Source of the DNA: Thermoplasmata archaeon
Lineage (GTDB): Archaea > Thermoplasmatota > Thermoplasmata > Lutacidiplasmatales > UBA184
Direction: 5' to 3'
Length of the DNA: 5,611 nucleotides
NCBI GenBank assembly: GCA_030042815.1
Contig: JASHYY010000039.1
Span: 1 to 5,611, forward strand
Positions within the stretch are counted from its first letter, which is position 1. The number at the start of each line of letters is the position of its first letter. The translations under genes were made by a program, and so were the position numbers. The notes under the pieces are model-generated. The model saw only the letters and a program-made list of their open reading frames with translations, did not search any database and had not been told where the DNA came from. Below, piece after piece: positions 1-4,507 of this stretch.

Positions 1-126
1 CTTCTCGGCGTTCACGACGACGATCGACTCGCCGGAAAGGAGGCGCTTTGCGATCAGGCTCGCGGCCCGCCCGAGGACGAGACCGCTCGCGTCGACGACC
101 GTGGGCGCCGGAGGAGCCTCAGGCAA
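1..126 (-). CDS. rpl13: Ribosomal protein L13 (uL13), archaeal type, N-terminal part only
   Basis: Large-subunit ribosomal protein that binds 23S rRNA. Only about the first 42 codons are present; the gene continues past the left edge. Read on the minus strand, it encodes PTVVDASGLVLGRAASLIAK followed by RLLSGESIVVVNAEK. This matches the conserved L13 N-terminus (V-x-D-A, then G-R-x-A-S, then the I-V-V-V-N-A-E segment). There is no ATG or GTG in frame near the expected N-terminus. The nearest plausible start is a TTG at 126-124, which gives a product beginning M-P-E-A-P-P-A-P and overlaps the end of rpl18e by 8 bases. No clear Shine-Dalgarno sequence precedes it, so translation is probably coupled to rpl18e. 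The order L18e then L13 is the standard archaeal cluster, in which S9 and an RNA polymerase subunit often follow. Identity is secure; the start is inferred. Confidence 0.9.
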   Translation of the reverse strand, partial: MPEAPPAPTVVDASGLVLGRAASLIAKRLLSGESIVVVNAEK

Positions 127-484
127 GGAGCCGCACCCCCGCGCCGTCCGGGCGCGACTTCAAGAGCTCCTCGAGCGAAAGGGCGGCGCCACCGGCGGCC
201 CGGATCTTGGCGCGCGCCGCGACGGAGTAGGAGAAGGCGGCGACCGTGAGCCGCTTCGTGAGCGGCCCCTCGGACAGGAGCTTCCCCGGGACGACGACGG
301 TCTCCTCGGCCCGTGCGAGCCGCTCGAGGTGGCCGACGTTGACCGGGGTCACCTGATGGCGCGGCCGTTCGAGCCGGTCCGCGACCGAGCCCCACACCGC
401 CGCGTGCTGGGATCGCTCCGCGCGCCTCAGCTCGCCGAGGAGGCGGGCGAGCTCGCGGTTCTGCTTGCGAACGGCACGGGGCAT
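119..484 (-). CDS. rpl18e: Ribosomal protein L18e (eL18, archaeal/eukaryotic type)
   Basis: A 121-residue ribosomal protein found in archaea and eukaryotes but not bacteria, so it is one of the best signs that this DNA is archaeal. An N-terminal basic helix (residues 1-25) is followed by W-x-x-V-A-D-R-L-x-R-P-R (31-42), a V-N-V-x-x-L-x-R segment (48-56), the hallmark V-V-V-P-G-K-L-L (63-70), and V-A-A-F-S-Y-S-x-A-A-R-x-K-I (81-94). The length is typical for archaeal L18e. The ATG at 484-482 is supported by a TATA box centred about 31 bp upstream, which implies a leader of only about 5 bases. rpl18e appears to be the first gene of its transcription unit here: the gene upstream is divergent, whereas in many archaea an RNA polymerase subunit gene precedes it. 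The last 8 bases overlap the likely TTG start of rpl13. Confidence 0.95.
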   Translation of the reverse strand: MPRAVRKQNRELARLLGELRRAERSQHAAVWGSVADRLERPRHQVTPVNVGHLERLARAEETVVVPGKLLSEGPLTKRLTVAAFSYSVAARAKIRAAGGAALSLEELLKSRPDGAGVRLLA

Positions 485-510
485 GGCGGGACGCCTCCGA
501 CCCGGGTGCG

Positions 511-520
511 TGATATAAGC
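511..520 (-). promoter_or_regulatory. TATA box for rpl18e-rpl13
   Basis: On the minus strand this reads GCTTATATCA, a good match to the archaeal TATA consensus in an otherwise GC-rich region. Its core centre is about 31 bp before the rpl18e ATG. With the usual 26-27 bp from TATA centre to transcription start, the mRNA would begin near position 489, leaving a leader of about 5 bases. No transcription data are available. Confidence 0.7.
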
Positions 521-605
521 GTTGCCGCCGGCATGACGCGGCGCGACGCACCGCGCGCCACCGCCGAGCCGGAACGGCCCCCGGACGGTTCTTCTCCCCG
601 CGAAC

Positions 606-615
606 GGTTAAATAC
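606..615 (+). promoter_or_regulatory. TATA box for the PRC-barrel/glycosyltransferase unit
   Basis: The plus strand reads GGTTAAATAC, preceded by CGAAC, which could serve as a purine-rich BRE. The predicted transcription start is about position 637, giving a 13-base leader. That leader begins with GAGG (637-640), a possible Shine-Dalgarno sequence 9 bases before the ATG at 650. The region from 485 to 649 thus carries divergent promoters for ribosomal proteins and the PRC-barrel unit, and I see no gene in it. Confidence 0.6.
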
Positions 616-649
616 GCCTCCCCGCCATCCGCGCTCGAGGCCTCTCTCC

Positions 650-892
650 ATGCGCAAGTTCCTCACCGAGCTCCGAGGCAAGACCGTGATGACGAACGAC
701 GGACAGATCCTCGGACTGATCGACAACTTCGTGGTCGACACGCTGACCGGGGGCATCGCCCACGTTCTCGTCACCCCGAGCGAGGACGTCGAACAACGCC
801 TGTTCCAGAGCGACGCGTCGGGCCGGCTCGTGCTCCCCTTCAAAAGCATGCGCGCGGTCAAGGACGTCGTCGTGATGGACATTGGGAAGTGA
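650..892 (+). CDS. Small PRC-barrel domain protein
   Basis: An 80-residue protein consisting almost entirely of one PRC-barrel (photosynthetic reaction centre H-subunit-like) beta-barrel domain. Visible features are L-R-G-K-x-V-M-T-N-D-G-Q-I-L-G (8-22), the F-V-V-D-T-L-T-G strand-turn (27-34), a variable loop (43-58), and the closing strand L-V-L-P-F-K-S-M-R-A-V-K-D-V-V-V-M (60-76), typical of archaeal members. Small PRC-barrel proteins are widespread in Euryarchaeota. In haloarchaea, some (CdpB1 and CdpB2) bind SepF and act in cell division, while others are linked to RNA or metabolic proteins. A division role here would be inference, since no sepF or ftsZ gene is in view. There is no signal peptide or membrane segment. 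The ATG at 650 is favoured by the TATA box and GAGG upstream. An open frame continues further upstream, but it is low-complexity and crosses the promoter. The 3' end overlaps the next gene by 11 bases. Confidence 0.85.
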   Translation: MRKFLTELRGKTVMTNDGQILGLIDNFVVDTLTGGIAHVLVTPSEDVEQRLFQSDASGRLVLPFKSMRAVKDVVVMDIGK

Positions 893-1733
893 GACGGACC
901 GCGGGCCCCTGATCTCGGTCGTCATCACCGTCCGCAACGAGGAACGCCACCTCGGCCAGCTCCTCGAAAGCCTCCGGGGGCAGGAGCCCCCGTTCGAGGT
1001 CGTTGTCGTCGATTCGGAGAGCCGGGACCGATCGCTCGCGGTCGCGCAGGGATACGCCGCGCGCGAGCCCGAGCGGTTCCGCGCGATCGAGCACTCCGGC
1101 TCGCGAGGGATCGGACGGAACGTCGGGGTGCGGGCGGCTCGCGGCGCGTCGGTCGCCTTCATCGACGGCGACTGCTTCGCCGACTCGAACTGGCTCCGGC
1201 GGGTCCGCGCCGGGCTCGCGGCCGCCCCGGTCGTCGCGGGACGGACCGTCACGGTCGGCAAGCCCCGGTACGGGCAGCTCGAGCGGGTCGAACTGTTCCA
1301 GAGCGGCTACGACGTGACGTACCCCACGGCCAACCTCGCCTACCACCGCGCCCTGTTCGAGCAGCTCGGGGGCTTCGACCCCCGGTTCATCACGGCCGAG
1401 GACATCGACCTCAACCTGCGCGCGGTCCGGGCCGGGGCGTCGGTGCAGTACCTTCCGGACGCGATCGTCTACCACCACATGCGGACGACGTTCGTGCGGT
1501 TCCTCTATCAGGCGTTCTGGAACGGCTACGGCCGCAAGCAGCTCACCGAGAAGCACGGCAGCCTCTGGGGCCGCTACCGGGTCCGCCGCCTGATCTCGAC
1601 GCAGCGGAGCGCGATCGCCTGGGCCCGGATGACCGCCGCGTTCGCCGGCTATTCGTTCCGCGTGCTCACGGCCGGTGCCCGTCGCCTCACACCGGACCCG
1701 GGCGAGCCCGACCCGCCGCCCGGCGACGCCTAG
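882..1733 (+). CDS. Family 2 glycosyltransferase (GT-A fold)
   Basis: A 283-residue glycosyltransferase that would transfer a sugar from a nucleotide-sugar donor; donor and acceptor cannot be read from the sequence. It starts with the GT2 nucleotide-binding segment I-S-V-V-I-T-V-R-N-E-E (11-21), followed by V-V-V-V-D-S-E-S-R-D-R-S (40-51). The metal-binding DxD motif is F-I-D-G-D-C (93-98), and T-A-N-L-A-Y (149-154) is the acceptor-side strand. E-D-I-D-L-N-L-R (173-180) holds the catalytic acid/base region, followed by Y-H-H (197-199). The C-terminal 60 residues are rich in Arg and aromatics, with a mildly hydrophobic stretch (244-264) that may touch the membrane but is not a clear transmembrane helix. 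The start is TTG at 882, the only start codon between an in-frame TGA (873-875) and the conserved domain. It lies inside the PRC-barrel gene, suggesting translational coupling. Likely roles are surface glycan, glycolipid or protein glycosylation. The stop shares CTAG with the convergent roadblock gene. Confidence 0.9.
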   Translation: MGSETDRGPLISVVITVRNEERHLGQLLESLRGQEPPFEVVVVDSESRDRSLAVAQGYAAREPERFRAIEHSGSRGIGRNVGVRAARGASVAFIDGDCFADSNWLRRVRAGLAAAPVVAGRTVTVGKPRYGQLERVELFQSGYDVTYPTANLAYHRALFEQLGGFDPRFITAEDIDLNLRAVRAGASVQYLPDAIVYHHMRTTFVRFLYQAFWNGYGRKQLTEKHGSLWGRYRVRRLISTQRSAIAWARMTAAFAGYSFRVLTAGARRLTPDPGEPDPPPGDA

Positions 1734-2089
1734 TTCGCTTTCAGCAGGTCCGCGACCTTCACGACCTCGGCGAGGACCTTCGTCAGGTCCGCCGACTGGT
1801 CGACCACCGACACCAGCAGCGCCTTCTTCCCGCTCCCCACGATGATCGTCTTCGAGTCGTTCCCCTCGATCACGATCCGCTCCGGCGGCGCCCGATTCAG
1901 CTCCGTGTTCGCCGTCGCCGCCGCCCCGAGGATCGTCGCGCACATGATCGCGAACGTCTCCGTGTAGACCCCCGCCGGCACGTCCGCATACAGGACCAGC
2001 CCGTCCCGCGATACGAGCGCCGTCGCGATCCCCCCGATGCGGGTCTTGAGGTCCTTGATCACCGCGCCGACGTTTCCCGTTGCCATCAT
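1730..2089 (-). CDS. Roadblock/LC7 domain protein (MglB-like regulator)
   Basis: A 119-residue protein that is essentially one roadblock/LC7 domain, a small alpha/beta fold that dimerises and typically regulates or scaffolds Ras-like GTPases (as MglB does for MglA) or dynein. Features are an N-terminal helix (6-18), I-A-T-A-L-V-S-R-D-G-L-V-L-Y-A-D (21-36), the long central helix with many small residues (43-63), strand I-V-I-E-G-N-D-S-K-T-I-I-V-G-S-G (72-87), strand A-L-L-V-S-V-V (90-96), and the C-terminal helix (101-117). Two adjacent ATG codons (2089 and 2086) are possible starts. A G-rich Shine-Dalgarno-like AGGGGGGAT lies 9 bases before the first, so I chose 2089. The frame stays open upstream, but that part overlaps the V4R gene and lacks the fold. 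The gene follows the V4R gene by 19 bases, so the two are probably one transcript. No GTPase gene is visible nearby. Confidence 0.9.
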   Translation of the reverse strand: MMATGNVGAVIKDLKTRIGGIATALVSRDGLVLYADVPAGVYTETFAIMCATILGAAATANTELNRAPPERIVIEGNDSKTIIVGSGKKALLVSVVDQSADLTKVLAEVVKVADLLKAN

Positions 2090-2108
2090 CGACCGAATCC
2101 CCCCTGGG

Positions 2109-2510
2109 TCACATATCCTCGATACGGAATCGGCACTCGGGGTGGCCGGTGCTGGCACACATCTCTTCCGTACACTTAACGCGCCCCCCCTTAAAACGTT
2201 CGTAGAACTCGCGGAGCATCCCGCGCAGTCGGTGGCACGTCGGGATGTCGCTCGGCGCGACTTCGATCGAACCCTTCGCGACGACCTCGTGGTCCCCGAA
2301 GGTGATCTCCTCCACCCAGCCGCGTTCCTTCAGGATGTGGCCGACGCGGTCGAAGAACCTCGCGCGGTCCTTGAGCGCCTCGTCGGCCATCCCGGAGCCG
2401 ATGACCGACCCTTCCTTGAAGAACAGTCCGTGGCAGGCGTGGGACATCACGCCTTCGTAGAGCTCCTTGATCTGCCGGAGCTCGCCCTGGTCGATCTTGA
2501 CCGACCGCAT
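2109..2510 (-). CDS. V4R (4-vinyl reductase-like) domain protein
   Basis: A stand-alone V4R domain of 133 residues. V4R domains are predicted small-molecule-binding modules, often with a metal site, found in BchJ, in sensory regulators and in many short archaeal proteins; some are related to the TRAPP Bet3 fold. Seen here are an N-terminal helix (8-20), H-A-C-H-G-L-F-F-K-E-G (24-34), a long helix with R-A-R-F-F-D-R-V (50-57), the strand W-V-E-E-I-T-F (65-71), and the C-terminal signature: Cys92-His93, helix, Cys113, Cys118, then G-H-P-E-C-R-F-R-I with Cys126. These Cys/His residues are candidate zinc ligands. I chose the ATG at 2510 over an in-frame GTG at 2528. The TATA box is centred about 31 bp before the ATG, and transcription would begin downstream of the GTG. 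It is the first gene of a pair with the roadblock gene. The ligand is unknown. Confidence 0.85.
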   Translation of the reverse strand: MRSVKIDQGELRQIKELYEGVMSHACHGLFFKEGSVIGSGMADEALKDRARFFDRVGHILKERGWVEEITFGDHEVVAKGSIEVAPSDIPTCHRLRGMLREFYERFKGGRVKCTEEMCASTGHPECRFRIEDM

Positions 2511-2534
2511 GGAACGCTCGGGCACCACCGCGGG

Positions 2535-2545
2535 TTGTATTAATC
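2535..2545 (-). promoter_or_regulatory. TATA box for the V4R-roadblock operon
   Basis: The minus strand reads GATTAATACAA, an AT-rich island in a GC-rich gap, centred about 31 bp before the ATG at 2510. The predicted transcription start is about 2514, leaving a leader of about 4 bases. This is the same geometry as at rpl18e. The position excludes the GTG at 2528 as the start if this is the promoter in use. Confidence 0.65.
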
Positions 2546-2574
2546 TATGGTGCTCGAACGCGGCGCAACCCCGT

Positions 2575-2594
2575 CCCGCCCCTCGAAGGGCGGG
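2575..2594. repeat. GC-rich inverted repeat (7-bp stem, 6-base loop)
   Basis: CCCGCCC (2575-2581) and GGGCGGG (2588-2594) are perfect reverse complements around the loop CTCGAA. The element lies in the gap between the HAD stop (2658) and the V4R promoter. On the minus strand it falls about 64-83 bases after the HAD stop, where it could form a hairpin in the 3' untranslated region. No T tract follows it on either strand, so I do not call it a terminator. Nothing else is visible in the gap from 2546 to 2657. Confidence 0.45.
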
Positions 2595-2657
2595 GGGAAC
2601 GGACGGAGGGAGATCGCCCGGGCCGGTCGCGTACCGCGCCCGTCCCGCGGGGGCCGC

Positions 2658-3413
2658 TCAGGGGCCGTCCGCCCCCTCGGCGGTGCCCGGCGGGTCGCCC
2701 GCGGCCAGCGTCGCCTCGAGCGCGTCCAGCGTCGTCATCCGGCCGGCCTGGACCTTCGGCCAGGCGTCGTACCGGTCCAGCAGCACCGCCGCGAGGTCCG
2801 CCCGGGCCGCGGCGCGGACGTCGCTCCAGAAGAGGTCGCCGACGAACGCCGTGCGCTCGAGCGGGGACCCGAGCCGCTCCACGGCCGCGCGGAACGCCGC
2901 CCGGTCGGGCAGGGCCGGCCCCGGAGGGTCCCCGCTCCCGAGCAGCAGGGTCTCGGGGAACCCGCCGCGGTGGAGCAGCCATCGGGCCGACTCCGCCGGG
3001 AGCGGCGTCACGACCCCGTACCGGACCCCGCCGGCGCGCAGGCGCTCGAGCAGGCGGCCGACGTCGGGGTACGACGCGACCTCGCCCGACGGACGTAGCA
3101 TCCGGCGCACGACGGCCTCGGTCTCCTCGGACGGCAGCGCGTGGCCCGCGATCGCCGTGAGGGTGTCGGCGAGATGCTCCCGCAGCGCGGCGAGGTCGGC
3201 CGGGGGCTGCTTTCCCGTCACGCCCTGCCAGCGGCGGCGGTCCCACGCCTTCAGCGACCGGCGGACGGCCGCGTGAACCTTGCGCTCGCCGAGGACCGGT
3301 CCCTGCGGGTGCCAGGCCCACTGCCATACCGCGGTCGCGTGGAACGGGACGAGGACGTCGTCCAGGTCGAAGAGGACCGCCTCGACCGGGCGGGTACCGT
3401 AGGAGAGCGTCAC
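2658..3413 (-). CDS. HAD-superfamily hydrolase, phosphatase-like, with a degenerate motif III
   Basis: A 251-residue HAD-fold protein, probably a phosphatase acting on a small phosphorylated metabolite; the substrate is unknown. Motif I is L-F-D-L-D-D-V-L-V (14-22), with Asp16 as the expected nucleophile and Asp18 as the general acid/base. A helical cap (about 24-110) follows. Motif II is V-V-T-P-L (134-138) with Thr136. Motif IV is F-V-G-D-L-F-W-S-D (190-198), with Asp193 and Asp198 positioned to bind magnesium. Where related enzymes carry the motif III Lys (usually K-P-D-P), this protein has A-L-P-D-R-A-A-F (167-174), so that Lys seems to be replaced by Leu. The last 15 residues are low-complexity. 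The start is GTG at 3413, 15 bases after the stop of the coiled-coil gene, with no clear Shine-Dalgarno sequence; it is likely second in an operon and translated by coupling. No membrane segment is visible. Confidence 0.8.
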   Translation of the reverse strand: MTLSYGTRPVEAVLFDLDDVLVPFHATAVWQWAWHPQGPVLGERKVHAAVRRSLKAWDRRRWQGVTGKQPPADLAALREHLADTLTAIAGHALPSEETEAVVRRMLRPSGEVASYPDVGRLLERLRAGGVRYGVVTPLPAESARWLLHRGGFPETLLLGSGDPPGPALPDRAAFRAAVERLGSPLERTAFVGDLFWSDVRAAARADLAAVLLDRYDAWPKVQAGRMTTLDALEATLAAGDPPGTAEGADGP

Positions 3414-3428
3414 GGGAACGGACCCGCG

Positions 3429-4292
3429 CTAGCCGCGCCCGCTCTTCTGGAGCTCGAGCAGGTCCTCGGTCGAGACCTTCTCTCCCTTCTTGAGCCGCGC
3501 GAGGAAATCCTCCTCGCGCGGCGCCTCCGCCTCGCCCCACGCGGCCGGGGCCCGGCCACCGCGGGTCGCGTAGAGGAGCTTCTCGATGTCCCGGACCTCC
3601 TCGATCGAGGCGATGTGGGCCCGGTGCGCCTCGTCGGCCTGGCCCTTGACCTCGATCAGCTTCGTCTGGACCTCGTCGGCCTTCCGGCGCAGCTCGTCGA
3701 CCGACTCGTAGAGCTGGACCATCGCCTCGTGCTCGCGCTGGGCCTCCTCGGCGAGCTCGCCCACCGCCGCGTGGTGCTTCTCGGCCTCGTCCCGGGCCTC
3801 GGCGAACGCCTTCATCGTCTGCTCGACCTCGGGGTCCTGCCGGAGCTGGTCGTCCTGTTCCCGGATCGCCGCCTCGAGCCGCTTCATCTCCTCGACGAGA
3901 CGTTTTTCCTGGTCGCCCGTGAGGGCGGTCGTCATGTGGCGGAACTCGAGCTCCTTCAGCTCCTTGCGCAGGCGCCAGACCGGGACCGCTCCCGGCCGCG
4001 GCGTGCGCGCCCGGCGCAGCTCCTGGACCTTGTCCCCGAGCTCCTGGAGCTTCGTGTTCCATTCCTCGCGAAGCCCCTTCTCCTCCCGCACGCGGGCGTT
4101 CAGCGTGTCGCGGAGGCGACGGTGGTCCTGGGCCTCCGCGCTCTTGTCGTGAAGCTCGTCCAGGATGCGCGAGCGCTCGTCGGCGACGGTCCGGGCCTCG
4201 GCGTTCAGCCGGTCGCGCCGGGCGCGGGACTCGTCCGCCCGAGCGTTCGACTCGGCTCGCCGCTTCTCCAAGTCTTCCGTCGCGTCGCTCAA
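3429..4292 (-). CDS. Archaeal long coiled-coil protein (COG1340-like)
   Basis: A 287-residue protein, nearly all charged alpha-helix with heptad patterning. Residues 5-95 form a first coiled coil rich in Glu, Arg and Ala. A Pro/Gly break occurs at 97-105 (R-T-P-R-P-G-A-V-P). Next comes W-R-L-R-K-E-L-K-E-L-E-F-R-H-M (106-120) with the T-G-D-Q-E-K-R-L-V-E-E-M motif (125-136), then a second coiled coil to about 240. The C-terminus carries F-L-A-R-L-K-K-G-E-K-V-S-T-E-D-L-L (263-279), a short motif I recall as conserved in archaeal COG1340 coiled-coil proteins. Some of these have been annotated as phosphoserine phosphatase or compared with eukaryotic Bfr1, but no catalytic domain is visible here. 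The start is TTG at 4292, with AGGA six bases upstream and a TATA box about 65 bp upstream. The frame extends further upstream but reads as low-complexity sequence across the promoter. The HAD gene follows by 15 bases. Cellular role unknown. Confidence 0.75.
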   Translation of the reverse strand: MSDATEDLEKRRAESNARADESRARRDRLNAEARTVADERSRILDELHDKSAEAQDHRRLRDTLNARVREEKGLREEWNTKLQELGDKVQELRRARTPRPGAVPVWRLRKELKELEFRHMTTALTGDQEKRLVEEMKRLEAAIREQDDQLRQDPEVEQTMKAFAEARDEAEKHHAAVGELAEEAQREHEAMVQLYESVDELRRKADEVQTKLIEVKGQADEAHRAHIASIEEVRDIEKLLYATRGGRAPAAWGEAEAPREEDFLARLKKGEKVSTEDLLELQKSGRG

Positions 4293-4352
4293 AGGGGGTC
4301 CTGTCGCGCGGCGGGGATTCCCTCCGCCGCTGGTGCGTTGACGAGGAGGGCA

Positions 4353-4363
4353 CGATATAAAGG
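4353..4363 (-). promoter_or_regulatory. TATA box for the coiled-coil/HAD operon
   Basis: The minus strand reads CCTTTATATCG, the strongest TATA match in the window. The predicted transcription start is about 4330, so the leader before the TTG at 4292 would be about 38 bases. That is longer than at rpl18e or V4R and is compatible with Shine-Dalgarno-dependent initiation. Confidence 0.75.
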
Positions 4364-4407
4364 CTTCCGGCCGAGGCGGGCCACGGCCGCCCTTTCGATG
4401 GGACGGG

Positions 4408-4426
4408 GGGGGTCGGACCGACCCCC
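4408..4426. repeat. Perfect 19-bp palindrome between divergent promoters (candidate operator)
   Basis: The sequence GGGGGTCGGACCGACCCCC has two 9-bp arms that are exact reverse complements around a central A at 4417. It lies about 60 bp upstream of the coiled-coil TATA box and about 75 bp upstream of the HerA TATA-like element, close to the midpoint. A shorter CGGGG/CCCCG inverted repeat follows at 4428-4445. Symmetry and position suit a dimeric regulator, but G/C-rich DNA yields such palindromes more easily than average DNA. Confidence 0.45.
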
Positions 4427-4487
4427 TCGGGGACGACCCTCCCCGGCGACGTCGTCGGTCGCCGGACGATTTCGTTTGCCACGTCAC

Positions 4488-4497
4488 ACTAATATGG
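4488..4497 (+). promoter_or_regulatory. Possible TATA box for the HerA-type ATPase gene
   Basis: The plus strand reads ACTAATATGG, the only AT-rich element close to this gene. Its core centre is about 15 bp before the ATG at 4508, too close for that start, but 27-28 bp before the in-frame GTG at 4520. If it is the promoter, the mRNA would begin at about 4519 and be leaderless from the GTG. Confidence 0.45.
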
Positions 4498-4507
4498 CGA
4501 CCGCTCG

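Noticed and set aside
101..649. Upstream extension of the PRC-barrel frame to a start at 101
   Set aside because: The extension runs antisense to rpl18e and across the divergent promoters, and the PRC-barrel domain begins exactly at the ATG at 650.
858..1943. A 361-codon open frame on the minus strand opposite the glycosyltransferase
   Set aside because: The glycosyltransferase motifs are in the plus strand; this frame is a compositional shadow.
2511..2528. GTG at 2528 as the V4R start
   Set aside because: It lies upstream of the transcription start predicted from the TATA box, and the six added residues are outside the V4R domain.
2575..2594. Hairpin as an intrinsic terminator for the HAD operon
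   Set aside because: No T-rich tract follows the stem on either strand, and archaeal termination depends mainly on T-rich sequence. It is kept only as an inverted repeat.
2545..4482. A 645-codon open frame on the minus strand spanning the HAD and coiled-coil genes
   Set aside because: Its translation is extremely rich in Arg, Gly and Pro with no fold or motif. It is a high-GC shadow of two genes with recognisable domains and crosses the strong TATA box at 4353-4363.
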